Shown here piece by piece: positions 32,900-42,167 of a stretch of DNA of 64,000 bases. How positions within the stretch are numbered: position 1 is the stretch's first letter; each line of letters starts with the position of its first letter. Under the pieces are notes generated by a model, which was given only the letters and a program-made list of their open reading frames with translations, did not search any database and was not told where the DNA came from. This stretch comes from Nocardioides marinus (GTDB taxonomy: Bacteria > Pseudomonadota > Alphaproteobacteria > Rhodobacterales > Rhodobacteraceae): NCBI GenBank assembly GCA_019801415.1, contig JAHVJD010000002.1, positions 529,154 to 593,153 on the forward strand, in the 5' to 3' direction. The translations under genes and the position numbers were made by a program.

Positions 32900-33951
32900 A
32901 GCGCGCGGATCCTTTTGCGGCGAACGATGGCAATGAACACAGGCGCCCCGACAAAGGCGGTCACCACCCCGGCTTCCAGTTCTGACGGCCGTGCCAGTAG
33001 GCGGCCGGCAACATCCGAAAGCAGCAACAGGATCGCCCCACCCAGCGCGCTCAGCGGCAGAAGCACGCGGTGATCCACCCCGGCCAGCAAGCGACACGCA
33101 TGCGGCACCACCAAGCCGACAAAACCGATCGGACCGCAGATCGCAGTCGCCGCGCCGCACAGGATGACGGCGCCCAGCGCTGCCACCAACCGGGCGAGCA
33201 CCACACGCTCGCCAAGGGCGGCGGCGGCGTCATCCCCCAGTGCCAGCAGGTTCAGCCGGGGCGCGGACCACAGCGACAGCAGGCTCCCGGCGGCCAGAAA
33301 GGGCAGCATCGGCAGGATCGCATCATGGGTCGCCCCGCCGACACCTCCGATCTGCCAACTCTGGATGCCGTCCGCAATGTCTCCGCGCGGCAGGATGATT
33401 GCCACCGTAAGGGACGCCAGCGCCACCGATGTCGCAGCCCCCGCGAGGGCCAGCTTCAGCGGAGACGCCCCACCGCGCCCCAAGCTGCCAACCGCGTAGA
33501 CGAAACAGGCAGCCCCCATCGCTCCACCAATGCCCGTCCACAGAAAGCCGCTGCGTGACTGCATGTCGAACCAGGCGACGCCAATCACGACGGCCATGGC
33601 CGCCCCCGCGTTGACGCCCAGAATGCCCGGATCCGCCAACGGATTGCGGGTCACCCCCTGCATCACCGCCCCGGCCAGCCCAAGACCGGCCCCGGCCAGC
33701 AGGGCCAGCAGCGTGCGCGGGATACGCATCTGCACCACCGCCTGCTCCAGCGTCTCGCCCTGCCCGTTTAGCGCGGCCAGGATGTCCTGCCAACCGACCG
33801 GGCGCGCGCCCCAGGCAAGCGAGGCGGCAGCTGCGAGGACAAGGGCCAGCATCAGCAGAACCGCGCTCTGCCCTGCGCCAATCCTGCCGCCGCGCGATCT
33901 AGCCTGCCGCAAGACAGCCCCGCCTTCCGCACCTGCCCCCGCGATGCTCAT
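32896..33951 (-). CDS. FecCD-family siderophore permease 1
   Basis: A 351-residue membrane subunit: LALVLAAAASLAWG (helix 1), MRIPRTLLALLAGAGLGLAG, AVMQGVTRNPLADPGILGVN and CGPIGFVGLVVPHACRLLAG. The ATG at 33951 overlaps the substrate-binding-protein stop (ATGA). With the other permease it forms the translocation pore. All four transporter genes are linked by overlaps, so they are made in fixed proportion. Confidence 0.88.
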   Translation of the reverse strand: MSIAGAGAEGGAVLRQARSRGGRIGAGQSAVLLMLALVLAAAASLAWGARPVGWQDILAALNGQGETLEQAVVQMRIPRTLLALLAGAGLGLAGAVMQGVTRNPLADPGILGVNAGAAMAVVIGVAWFDMQSRSGFLWTGIGGAMGAACFVYAVGSLGRGGASPLKLALAGAATSVALASLTVAIILPRGDIADGIQSWQIGGVGGATHDAILPMLPFLAAGSLLSLWSAPRLNLLALGDDAAAALGERVVLARLVAALGAVILCGAATAICGPIGFVGLVVPHACRLLAGVDHRVLLPLSALGGAILLLLSDVAGRLLARPSELEAGVVTAFVGAPVFIAIVRRKRIRAL

Positions 33952-34958
33952 TCGGCCTGCCGCGCGGCTTGGGCCAGACGGTCGACATAGGTGTCGAGCA
34001 CCCATTCGATCGCCAGCGGTGTCGGGTTGGCACCTGTGCCCATGGGATCGTTGTTCATCAGCACGAGCGCATCGTTGCGGATCACCGGCATTCGTGCGGT
34101 CAGCGGGTTGGCGCGCAAGCTTTGCAGCAGCTCGTCATTGCCATAGGTCACGGCGATATCGACATCGGTGAACTCATCGATCCGCTCGACGCTGATCTCG
34201 CCCGAGTAGCGGCCCGGCCGGGTGGCGTCCTGCACGCTCTGCGGGGAGACCATGCCGAGATCTTCAAAGAATTGCACCCGCGGGTCATTGGCGGAATAGA
34301 AACGGATCACGCTCAGATCCCGCGCCCGCAGGTGAGTGATGAACATCGCCCGTTTCCCCTTGATCTCAGGGTGTTCGGCCACCGCCTCGGCAATCCGGCC
34401 CTCGATCCGGGTGATGAGCGCCTCACCATCCGCGGCCCGCCCCATCGCCGTCGCATTCAGACGGATCATCTCTCGCCAGGTGATCGCCCAGGGGCCAACC
34501 GTATAGGCCACCACAGGGGCAATCTTGCTCAGCGTGTCATAATCGGACTGGCTGATGCCAGAATAGGCCGCCAGGATCAGGTCGGGCTTGGTGGCCGCCA
34601 CCGCCTCGAAATCGATGCCGTCCCCCTCGTCAAACAGTGCTGGCATGTCTGCGCCCAGCTCCGCCAGCCGCGCCTCGACCCAGGGGAAGACGCCGTTGTC
34701 GTCATCGTCGCCGAAATTCACCTTGGCAAAGCCCACCGGCACAACCCCCAATGCCAATGGCACCTCGTGGTTGCTCCAGCCGACAGCCGCGATGCGCTCG
34801 GGCTTCTGCGGCACCACCGTGGTGCCCAGCGCATGTTCGATCCGAATTGGGAAATCTTCGGCCCGCACCGGTACGGCCGCCAGCAGCACAAGCATCGCGG
34901 CGCGCAACAGGCTCCGCCATACCGCCATTCCAAACCGCCCGGGGTGTCTCGTCTGCAT
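33948..34958 (-). CDS. Iron-siderophore periplasmic substrate-binding protein
   Basis: A 336-residue protein with a signal sequence (LRAAMLVLLAAVPVRA) followed by the class III binding fold: TTVVPQKPERIAAVGW, FEAVAATKPDLILAAYSGIS and VDIAVTYGNDELLQSL. This is the FecB/FhuD-type domain that captures ferric siderophore in the periplasm and delivers it to the two permeases. First gene of the operon, divergent from the TonB receptor gene across 335 bp. Confidence 0.88.
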   Translation of the reverse strand: MQTRHPGRFGMAVWRSLLRAAMLVLLAAVPVRAEDFPIRIEHALGTTVVPQKPERIAAVGWSNHEVPLALGVVPVGFAKVNFGDDDDNGVFPWVEARLAELGADMPALFDEGDGIDFEAVAATKPDLILAAYSGISQSDYDTLSKIAPVVAYTVGPWAITWREMIRLNATAMGRAADGEALITRIEGRIAEAVAEHPEIKGKRAMFITHLRARDLSVIRFYSANDPRVQFFEDLGMVSPQSVQDATRPGRYSGEISVERIDEFTDVDIAVTYGNDELLQSLRANPLTARMPVIRNDALVLMNNDPMGTGANPTPLAIEWVLDTYVDRLAQAARQAE

Positions 34959-35293
34959 GGGTTTCTCCTGATCCTATCGGCGCTTTCGGCTGCCGGTAGC
35001 CGCCGGGCGGGCCAGCGGTCAACCGATGCAGCGCGGATCCGACACGCTTTTCCGACAAAAACACTAAACTAACCGCAGAAACCAACCAAAAAAGTTGAAA
35101 CTTACAATACCTGCCGTCCCGAGCCTGCGTAGAGAGCGCCGCGAACGAAGGAAAAGCCACGCCCCTCTGTCCGCGGACAGTCCGGCGGCATCAGCGGCAC
35201 CGTCTTCATTTCCGGCTCGGCCCACAAGCTGTGCGCCGACCTCCTTTACCCGCATGCGCGGACCACCACTCACACTCCTACGGGACCAGTAAC
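34959..35293. promoter_or_regulatory. Divergent control region of the siderophore locus
   Basis: The 335 bp hold no gene that I can support. An AT-rich stretch at 35055-35110 contains the perfect dyad AAGTT-GA-AACTT at 35092-35103 and the tandem AACCAACC. These are candidate operator elements for the AraC regulator or an iron regulator. No clear Fur, Irr or RirA box is recognised. Confidence 0.35.
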
Positions 35294-37405
35294 ATGCAAC
35301 CTGACTTTTTGACTCTTCGCGGCGGCCGCAGCACGGCCCGTCGCCTGACCACGGTTCTTCTCGGCTGCTCTGCCCTGACCTGCGCCCCGGCCTTGGCTCT
35401 GGCACAGGACGACACCAGCGATCCGGTCGTGCTGCAGACCATTACCGTGCATTCCGGTGACGACAGCACCACCTTCGTCGCGGACGAGACCGCCGCCGGC
35501 TCGGGCCTGTCAGCCGATATCCTCGACACTGCGGCCACTATTTCAGTGGTCACGGCCCGTGAAATCCAGGCCCGCGGCGCCGAAACCATCGAACAGGTGG
35601 TGAACTACACCGCCGGCGTGGTCACGGATTACTATGGCGCCGACAACCGCTTCGACTATTTCCGGATCCGCGGCTTTGATGCCTATACCTACCGCGACGG
35701 GCTGCGCATCGGCAGCAACTTCGGTGGCGTGCGCGAGGAGCCCTATGCCTTTGACCGGGTTGAGGTCGTCAAGGGCGGCAACTCCACCACCTTCGGCATC
35801 TCCGACCCCGGTGGCGCCGTCAACTTTGTCAGCAAGACGCCCAAGTCCGGTCGCCACGGCGAGACCTATCTGTCCTTTGGCAGTTTCAACAAGAAAGAGG
35901 TGGGCTTTGACTTTGGCGATGATCTGAATGACACCGGCACGCTGGCCTACCGCCTGGTCGGCGTGCTGCGCGACGCCGATGCCGAGTGGGATCATTCGCA
36001 GGACGACGAGACCTACCTGGCGGCCAGCATGGCCTGGCGTCCCTCCGATGCGACCCGGCTGGTGTTCGCGCTGGATCATCTGGACCGCGACTCCGTGCCC
36101 GGTGGTGGTGGCCATCCGGTCGACACCGATTTCGAGGCCAGCCGCTACTTTGGTGAACCTGACTTCAACTACCGTGGCGTGGATCGCACCACCGCGACGC
36201 TGATGTTCGATCACGAATTCAGCAACGGTCTGCAACTGGGTGTCTCGGCCCGCTACTCGGACCAGAAAACGGACTTCGGATACATCTATCTGGATGACCG
36301 GCGTTCGCCCGGCGATGGCGCAACCGACCGCTTCCTGTTCGCCAATGACAGCGCAGGCGACGACTTCGTCGTGAACGCGCACCTGCAATACGACGCAATG
36401 CTGGGCGCGGTGCAAAGCCGCACCCTGGCCGGGGTGGAATACTCCGATTCCAGCGAATATAGCACCAGCTGGTGGACGACGGCGGACCCGATCACCGATT
36501 ACGACAATTTCACCTATACCGGAGGCTACAGCCTGGACGGGCTGACGCCGTATCAGAACCGCCGGACCGACACCACGACCAAGAGCCTGTACCTGCAGCA
36601 GGAGCTGACCTTCAGCGATCGTCTGATCACCAACCTTGGCCTGCGCTACGACAAGGGCGAAACCACCCAGACCAACCTGTTCAACAACGACGTCAGCAGC
36701 GGCGAGTACAGCGACACCACGGCCCGCCTCGGCGTGACCTACAAGGTGACACCGGACCTCTCGGTCTACGGCAACTATGCCGAATCCGTCGTTCCAGCCG
36801 GGCTGACGGTGGAGCCTGAGCGTGGCCGCCAGCTGGAAGCCGGCGTGAAATATCGCCCGGCAGGCGGGCGGGCCCTGCTCAGCGCCGCGATCTATGACCT
36901 GACCAAGTTCAACATGACCGTGACCAACCCCAATACCCTGCGGGAGGAGACAATCGGCGAATCCCGTGTCCGCGGCATCGATCTGGAAGCCAAGGTCGAC
37001 CTCTACCGCAACTTCTCGATCATCGCGGGGTATTCGCACATGGATTCGGAGATCCGGAACGATGGCAACGGCGGCAACAGCGGCAACGCGCTGCAATTCG
37101 TTCCCGACAACGTGGCCTCGGTCTGGGTGAACTACACGCTGCCGGGGGAAGGCGCACGCGGCGACATGACCTTTGGTCTTGGCGCGCGCTACACGGGGGC
37201 GATGTGGTTCGACAACGCCAACACCCGCCAGGGCGACAGCTTCACCGTGGTGGATGCAGCCTTTGCCTATGACCTGGCCGAGGACACCAGCCTTCAACTG
37301 AACGTAAGCAACCTTCTGGACGAAAAACATGTGACCGGCGGCATCGGGGCGAATTGGTACTCGCCGGCCCGCACGATCAGCGCGACCCTGACCCGTCGCT
37401 GGTGA
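35294..37405 (+). CDS. TonB-dependent siderophore receptor
   Basis: A 703-residue outer-membrane protein. It has a signal peptide (about 1-37), a TonB box region (VLQTITVHSGDD) and a plug domain (DTAATISVVTAREIQARGAE, FRIRGFDAYTYRDGLRIGS, VEVVKGGNSTTFGISDPGG). A 22-strand barrel follows, ending ...TISATLTRRW with a terminal aromatic. The receptor binds ferric siderophore and imports it with TonB energy. I use the ATG at 35294, where the signal starts. It is divergent from the ABC operon and is followed by a terminator and an AraC regulator. Confidence 0.93.
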   Translation: MQPDFLTLRGGRSTARRLTTVLLGCSALTCAPALALAQDDTSDPVVLQTITVHSGDDSTTFVADETAAGSGLSADILDTAATISVVTAREIQARGAETIEQVVNYTAGVVTDYYGADNRFDYFRIRGFDAYTYRDGLRIGSNFGGVREEPYAFDRVEVVKGGNSTTFGISDPGGAVNFVSKTPKSGRHGETYLSFGSFNKKEVGFDFGDDLNDTGTLAYRLVGVLRDADAEWDHSQDDETYLAASMAWRPSDATRLVFALDHLDRDSVPGGGGHPVDTDFEASRYFGEPDFNYRGVDRTTATLMFDHEFSNGLQLGVSARYSDQKTDFGYIYLDDRRSPGDGATDRFLFANDSAGDDFVVNAHLQYDAMLGAVQSRTLAGVEYSDSSEYSTSWWTTADPITDYDNFTYTGGYSLDGLTPYQNRRTDTTTKSLYLQQELTFSDRLITNLGLRYDKGETTQTNLFNNDVSSGEYSDTTARLGVTYKVTPDLSVYGNYAESVVPAGLTVEPERGRQLEAGVKYRPAGGRALLSAAIYDLTKFNMTVTNPNTLREETIGESRVRGIDLEAKVDLYRNFSIIAGYSHMDSEIRNDGNGGNSGNALQFVPDNVASVWVNYTLPGEGARGDMTFGLGARYTGAMWFDNANTRQGDSFTVVDAAFAYDLAEDTSLQLNVSNLLDEKHVTGGIGANWYSPARTISATLTRRW

Positions 37406-37411
37406 CACAGG

Positions 37412-37441
37412 AAGGCCCGGACAGCTGGCTGTCCGGGCCTT
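37412..37441. terminator. Bidirectional terminator, receptor / AraC regulator
   Basis: A perfect 13-bp stem (AAGGCCCGGACAG and complement) with loop CTGG between convergent genes. Confidence 0.88.
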
Positions 37442-37470
37442 CCCCAACCGCTGCTGTCGGCGGGGGCCTC

Positions 37471-38358
37471 TCAGCCGGTCAGCGAGCGACGCCAGTTGGC
37501 TGGCGTCTGCCCTGCCACCGCCCGGAAGACCTTGGTGAAATGCGACTGGTCCGCAAAGCCGAGGCGCCCGGCGATCTCTGCCACGCTCAGCCCGGTTTCG
37601 CGCAGCAGTTCCTGGGCACTGCGCACCCGCTGCTCCTTTTGCCATTGCAGCGGTGACATGCCGGTTGTGCTCTTGAACGCGTGCGAAAACCAGCTTTCGG
37701 ACAGCCCCACGACCGCTGCCATGTCAGAAACCGGCATCCGTCGCCCTCCGCGCTTGGCAAAGGCCGTCTTCAACTTCTGCATCTGGTAGGACGTCAACCG
37801 CCCCGAGCAGCGCTGCGGCGCCGCGATTTCCGGCGCGAGGGCCGCCATCAGAACCGCGCGGGTCAGGTTCTCGAAGTAAAGATCATCAAAGGCGTTGCCG
37901 GAGATCTCGTCGATCAGCAGCTCGGCCAGGCTGTGCACCTGCGGCGGCGCGTCGCGCTCGATCATGCGGTTCATCAACCCTTCAGCGAGCGTCTCTCCCA
38001 GCGCGGGCCCTAGGTAGTCGCGCAGCCAGATCGGGTCGAAGTGCAGGTCCAGGTGCCGAAACTCCAGCGCAGCGGTGAAGTGACTGCGCAGCGTGTACCC
38101 GGCAGGCACATAGACAATATCCGAAACCGGTCGCCCCGCGCGCCGAGGATCCGCACCGCCTTCGCTGATCTTGACGCTGGACATGTCATCCAGAAACAGC
38201 ATCAGCCGCGGCACATCGGACCAATAGGTGCCACCGGCCCCGCGCCCGCCCCGTGCCTGCCAATGCAGGCCCAGCACACCATTGCAAAACCGGGAGGCCG
38301 CGGGCTCCGTAACTTCGATCCCGGCCGTTTGCCCCTGAAAGTTCTGAAGCAGCGTCAT
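37471..38358 (-). CDS. AraC-family transcriptional regulator (PchR-like context)
   Basis: A 295-residue regulator. The N-terminal half (residues 1-190) is a probable effector-binding domain without recognised motifs. The C-terminal AraC domain carries two helix-turn-helices: VSDMAAVVGLSESWFSHAFK and SVAEIAGRLGFADQSHFTKV followed by FRAVAGQTPANWRR. Next to a siderophore receptor, such regulators usually sense the ferric siderophore and activate receptor and transporter genes. Target sites are most likely in 34959-35293. Confidence 0.85.
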   Translation of the reverse strand: MTLLQNFQGQTAGIEVTEPAASRFCNGVLGLHWQARGGRGAGGTYWSDVPRLMLFLDDMSSVKISEGGADPRRAGRPVSDIVYVPAGYTLRSHFTAALEFRHLDLHFDPIWLRDYLGPALGETLAEGLMNRMIERDAPPQVHSLAELLIDEISGNAFDDLYFENLTRAVLMAALAPEIAAPQRCSGRLTSYQMQKLKTAFAKRGGRRMPVSDMAAVVGLSESWFSHAFKSTTGMSPLQWQKEQRVRSAQELLRETGLSVAEIAGRLGFADQSHFTKVFRAVAGQTPANWRRSLTG

Positions 38359-38571
38359 CTACACGTCCCTTGCCTGACACATAAGGATGAACTGCTGGCA
38401 GATGTTGCGAGGACGGCAGGCAATTGGCCTGCAAACCTGAGATGGCTGGCAAGTTTCTAAGCCGCGACCATACAGCCATCACACCGAAATAGCCAAGGGG
38501 GCGAGCAGAATATCCGCCCCGCCCCCTGTCGCCGGTGGATTACCTCCAATGACAGCAGGCTGCGCCCGCCT

Positions 38572-39768
38572 TCAGACGCAGTAGAGATCCTTACGGTTTT
38601 CCAGATGACGACGGATCAACCTTTTCTGCCGAAGCCGCGAAGGCAGCTTGCGCACCGGGGCAGGATTGCACAGCCCGTTGACATACTCCGGGAACAGCGC
38701 CGTGAACTCCCGGCGGGCCGCGGGGGCCAGACTGTCGATGGTCTGCCGGTTCGCCAGAAAGCTTTCCGTAGCGGCACCTTCGGCAAACACGATTTCATGC
38801 GCAGAGAGGATCAGGTGAAAAAACTCTACCTCCTCCAGCGTCTCGTCGACATGGATGTTCGGCAGGCCGGTCAGGCGGATCGCGGCCACCAGCACGGTCT
38901 CACAGTCGAACATGCGCTGAACGATGCCCGAACGAACCACCATGCGATGTTGACGCGACACCAGGAGATCACGTTTCGGGATCCCCTCGCCCAGCGCACC
39001 GGCCCGGATGCGCACAGGATAAAGGCGCTTGTTGCGTGCCAATTCGCGCTGCGTGACGCGTCGGCGCAGCACCAGCTTCACCGGTTGCCACCCGCGATCC
39101 ATCGTCTGCACCATGTCTCCCGGGCGCAATGCCTCGACCGGCACCTCCCCGGCCTGGGTGGCCACCAATGTGCCCCGGGTCAGGCAGGGCACGGAAGTCG
39201 GCACCAGGTCTCCGTCGACCTTCATTGTGTCGATATCCGAATTCCACTTCAGATCGCCGAGGAAACCGCCCTCCGGCAGGCCGGTGAAATCCACCACCAT
39301 CGTGGTGTACAAGTCCCCCTGCGCCGGGCTGCCCTCCAGATTGACGACACCCGAATAGGTAACTGCCAACTGTCCCGACATCCCGTCGTGTTCCGGGGCA
39401 AGGTGGAACGGAAACCCGTTCTTCGACCCCGGTGTCGACCCGCCTGCCGGATCGTCATCGGTGGTAAAGGTCGTATCAAAGACCGAGCTTGCAGGCTGCA
39501 GGTCGATCTCCAGAGAGGTCAGCAACTTGCTGGTCGAAAGTGCGTGCCAATCGTTGCCGAAAAACAGATCGATCTCTTGCCCGGTCGCCCCGCCGTTGGT
39601 GTAGGGATCCAGCGCCTGCCAGGTCAGAACTTCGGTGCTGCCATCGGCGTATGTGGCGACGATGCGCGCGCCGTCCAGATCCACCCCACGCGAGGTCGTA
39701 TCCTCCCGCAGCCCGTGCACGCTTTCATGCGGGGTCCCTTCCGTCCTGACAACATCGATGACTGGCAC
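38572..39768 (-). CDS. Hint-domain protein
   Basis: A 398-residue protein. The N-terminal half has no family that I know (a beta-rich region including FFGNDWHALSTSKLLTSLEI). The C-terminal half is a Hint (hedgehog/intein) domain beginning PCLTRGTLVATQAGEVPVEA with its nucleophilic Cys at about residue 195. The conserved SRQHRMVV and a His-rich LPNIHVDETLEEVEFFHLIL follow. This type is abundant in Rhodobacterales and is thought to self-process. The start is uncertain: GTG at 39768 with GGAG 9 bases upstream, or GTG at 39843. Confidence 0.75.
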   Translation of the reverse strand: MPVIDVVRTEGTPHESVHGLREDTTSRGVDLDGARIVATYADGSTEVLTWQALDPYTNGGATGQEIDLFFGNDWHALSTSKLLTSLEIDLQPASSVFDTTFTTDDDPAGGSTPGSKNGFPFHLAPEHDGMSGQLAVTYSGVVNLEGSPAQGDLYTTMVVDFTGLPEGGFLGDLKWNSDIDTMKVDGDLVPTSVPCLTRGTLVATQAGEVPVEALRPGDMVQTMDRGWQPVKLVLRRRVTQRELARNKRLYPVRIRAGALGEGIPKRDLLVSRQHRMVVRSGIVQRMFDCETVLVAAIRLTGLPNIHVDETLEEVEFFHLILSAHEIVFAEGAATESFLANRQTIDSLAPAARREFTALFPEYVNGLCNPAPVRKLPSRLRQKRLIRRHLENRKDLYCV

Positions 39769-39953
39769 GGCACAATTCTCCAGGTTTTGCACAAAACCGC
39801 AGCATGCCCGGGCGCACATGACAAGAACAATGGACACCGGCACCCCCAGAAAAGAGGCGCCCCCTTCGGCACGCTTAATTGGCCGTCAAATTCCAGTAGC
39901 AAGGCGACATAAATAAGGCATGATTGGCCCCAGCCTGTGACGGCGCGCCTCGC

Positions 39954-39964
39954 GGGGGGGGGGG
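39954..39964. repeat. G11 homopolymer tract
   Basis: Eleven consecutive G residues on the plus strand, between the Hint gene's upstream region and the 3' end of the SDR gene. A possible slippage hotspot. Confidence 0.8.
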
Positions 39965-40006
39965 CGTTTCACGGACAGGCGGACACGGTGGCAGTCAGCG
40001 GGGCGC

Positions 40007-40723
40007 TCAAGGGGCGATACGGGTACCGTCCCACGCAATGCAGTGACCGCTATCCTCGGGCTTCAGCCTGTCGATCACGTCGAGCATCCGGGCCACGGAC
40101 ACCTCCGGTGAAAACAGTTGCCCGGCGGCAAGGTTGCGCTGGAACGGGCGGGACAGATTGCTGTTCACCGTGCCCGGGTGCATCCCGACCACGATGGCTT
40201 CGGCATTGCGGCGGCGGGTCTCTATCGCGGCATTACGGATGACCATGTTCAGCGCCGCCTTCGAGGCGCGATAGGCATACCAGCCCCCCAGCTGGTTGTC
40301 CGAAATACTGCCGACGCGGGCCGAAAGGGCGGCAAAAACCGCCCGCCTGTCGCGCGGCTGCAACGGCAGGAAGTGTTTTGCGATCAGCGCCGGGGCAATT
40401 GTATTGGCCGTGAAAAGGGTCAGGAATTTCTCCGCGCTCACCTCCCGGAGGGACTTTTCGGGCATGATGTCGTGCTGGTGCAAAATCCCGCCCGCCACGA
40501 CAACCAGATCGACCGCGCCCGCCTGTGCGACCTGCTCCGCTGCGGCTTGCAGGCTGTCTTCGGTCTCGTAGTCCACCTGCAAGCACCGAATGTTTGGCGA
40601 GGCGGCCGCGGCAGCCCCGCGCGACAGACAGTGGACGCGCGCCTGCGGATACCTGCGGGCCAATTCGCTCACGAAAGTGGACCCGATCGCACCGGATCCG
40701 CCGGTGACTACGATATTCTGCAT
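40007..40723 (-). CDS. Short-chain dehydrogenase of the RpoE/ChrR locus
   Basis: A 238-residue SDR. The nucleotide site is VTGGSGAIGS (residues 6-15) and the catalytic pair is in GGWYAYRASKAALNM (Tyr and Lys, about residues 149 and 153), with the Ser before it. It resembles CsgA/C-factor-like reductases. Divergent from rpoE, behind a TGATCC-N18-TATTC promoter that mirrors the rpoE promoter, so it should be an RpoE target. Substrate unknown. Related SDR genes lie in the singlet-oxygen regulon of Rhodobacter sphaeroides. Confidence 0.85.
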   Translation of the reverse strand: MQNIVVTGGSGAIGSTFVSELARRYPQARVHCLSRGAAAAASPNIRCLQVDYETEDSLQAAAEQVAQAGAVDLVVVAGGILHQHDIMPEKSLREVSAEKFLTLFTANTIAPALIAKHFLPLQPRDRRAVFAALSARVGSISDNQLGGWYAYRASKAALNMVIRNAAIETRRRNAEAIVVGMHPGTVNSNLSRPFQRNLAAGQLFSPEVSVARMLDVIDRLKPEDSGHCIAWDGTRIAP

Positions 40724-40754
40724 GGCTCCACTCTTTATTGTTGACGACTAACCC

Positions 40755-40783
40755 GAATACGCCGCGCACCGCGGTTCGGATCA
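40755..40783 (-). promoter_or_regulatory. RpoE-type (ECF11) promoter of the SDR gene
   Basis: Minus strand TGATCC-N18-TATTC. The -35 agrees with the RpoE consensus of Rhodobacter; the -10 is about 32 bp before the ATG. Confidence 0.7.
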
Positions 40784-40842
40784 TCAAGTAGGACTGTCGT
40801 CCTGCTCTTCCCAGCACCGGGCCGTAAATTCTCGGCAAGACA

Positions 40843-40871
40843 TGATCCAACTTCCATGCCGCACCGTATCC
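40843..40871 (+). promoter_or_regulatory. RpoE-type (ECF11) promoter of rpoE
   Basis: TGATCC-N18-TATCC. Same spacing and -10 as the other three sites in this locus. It implies positive autoregulation of rpoE-chrR. Confidence 0.75.
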
Positions 40872-40951
40872 GGACTATGCTGACACTGAACTTGGACAGG
40901 CCACCCGAAAAAAACTTCGAGCTTCGGGCATTCCCTGAGGACAAAGCAGTA

Positions 40952-41506
40952 GTGTCGAACGATAAACCCTATTCGCAGCTGACGGTCTGGCTGTTGGCTG
41001 TGCGCGACCATCGGGACCGCGCGGCCTTTGGCGACATGTTCGACCATCTCGCGCCGCGCCTGAAGGGCTTTGTGATCCGCTGCGGTGCCCGCCCCGCTCT
41101 TGCCGAGGAGATCGTGCAGGATGTCATGCTGACGATCTGGCGCAAGGCGGCGTTGTTTGATCCGCACAAGGCGCAGGCGTCGGCCTGGATCTACCAGATC
41201 GCGCGGAACCGGCATATCGACATCCTGCGCAAGGAAAACCGTCCCGTCCCTGACGAATTGGGCGAGGATCCGGGCACCGAACCCGATGCCACCCAGATCC
41301 TGGCCCTAGAACAAGAGACACTGCATCTGAAACAGGCCATCGCGCAATTGCACCCCGATCAGAAGGAAATGATCGAGAAGGCCTATATCGGCGATCTGAC
41401 CCATCAGGAAATCAGCGCCCAGACGGGCCTGCCGCTGGGAACAGTCAAATCGCGCATCCGCCTTGGTCTTGGGCGGCTGCGCAAGGAACTAAAAGGATTG
41501 CGTTGA
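40952..41506 (+). CDS. rpoE: Singlet-oxygen response ECF sigma factor RpoE
   Basis: A 184-residue ECF11 sigma factor. Region 2 is RAAFGDMFDHLAPRLKGFVI and EEIVQDVMLTIWRKAALFDP; region 4 is LTHQEISAQTGLPLGTVKSR. It activates genes against photo-oxidative damage when ChrR is removed. I choose GTG 40952 (GAGG upstream, length like known RpoE). An ATG at 40877 lies exactly 5 bases after the -10 and would give a leaderless 209-residue form, so both starts should be kept in mind. One base short of overlap with chrR. Confidence 0.92.
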   Translation: MSNDKPYSQLTVWLLAVRDHRDRAAFGDMFDHLAPRLKGFVIRCGARPALAEEIVQDVMLTIWRKAALFDPHKAQASAWIYQIARNRHIDILRKENRPVPDELGEDPGTEPDATQILALEQETLHLKQAIAQLHPDQKEMIEKAYIGDLTHQEISAQTGLPLGTVKSRIRLGLGRLRKELKGLR

Positions 41507-42142
41507 ATGTCTGCAATCACACATCATATCCCCGACCCGATGATCGCAGCCTATGCGGCGGGCAGCCTGCCGCATGCCTTTTCCATGGTCGTCGCCAGCC
41601 ACCTTTCCCTGTGCCGCGACTGCCGCGCCGCGCTTGGCGCGCATCAGGCCGTCGGCGGCGCGCTGCTGGAGGAGGCCACGGCCGTGGCGATGTCGCAGAA
41701 TGCCAAATCGAACCTGATGGCGCGGCTGGATGAGCCTGCAGCGCCCGAGCCGGTCTATGACGCCAAGGGCATTTTTCCGGGCCCCGTGATGCAGTCGCTG
41801 AAGGGGCGGCCGCCGCGTTGGAAGACGCTGGGCATGGGCGTAAAGCAGAACATCCTGTTCGAGGATGAAATGGGGTCCGCCCGGCTGCTGTACATCCCTG
41901 CGGGACAGGCGGTGCCGGATCACAGCCACAGCGGACTGGAGCTGACCCTGGTACTGCAGGGCAGCTTCAGCGACGAGACCGGGCGCTTTGGGGTTGGTGA
42001 CGTGGAAATCGGCGATGAGACGCTGGAGCACACGCCGGTGGCGGATGCGGGCGACCCCTGCATTTGCCTGGCTGCCACCGATGCGCCGCTGCGTTTCAAG
42101 GCCTTCATGCCCCGCCTCTTGCAGCCCTTTTTCCGGATCTGA
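41507..42142 (+). CDS. chrR: Zinc anti-sigma factor ChrR
   Basis: A 211-residue protein. The N-terminal zinc anti-sigma domain has candidate ligands His6/His7, His32, Cys36 and Cys39 (ASHLSLCRDCRAALGAH). The C-terminal cupin (GQAVPDHSHSGLELTLVLQG, residues about 128-200) is needed for singlet-oxygen sensing in R. sphaeroides. It binds RpoE with zinc and is degraded upon singlet oxygen. The ATG follows the rpoE stop directly with AAGGA upstream. Confidence 0.93.
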   Translation: MSAITHHIPDPMIAAYAAGSLPHAFSMVVASHLSLCRDCRAALGAHQAVGGALLEEATAVAMSQNAKSNLMARLDEPAAPEPVYDAKGIFPGPVMQSLKGRPPRWKTLGMGVKQNILFEDEMGSARLLYIPAGQAVPDHSHSGLELTLVLQGSFSDETGRFGVGDVEIGDETLEHTPVADAGDPCICLAATDAPLRFKAFMPRLLQPFFRI

Positions 42143-42167
42143 CAGGGCCGCCGCCACGGCGGCGGAG

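Noticed and set aside
35543..37645. A 700-codon minus-strand frame opposite the TonB receptor
   Set aside because: Antisense shadow of the receptor, without family motifs, crossing the bidirectional terminator and the AraC gene.
38605..39912. A 435-codon plus-strand frame opposite the Hint gene
   Set aside because: Antisense shadow; the Hint motifs are clear on the minus strand.
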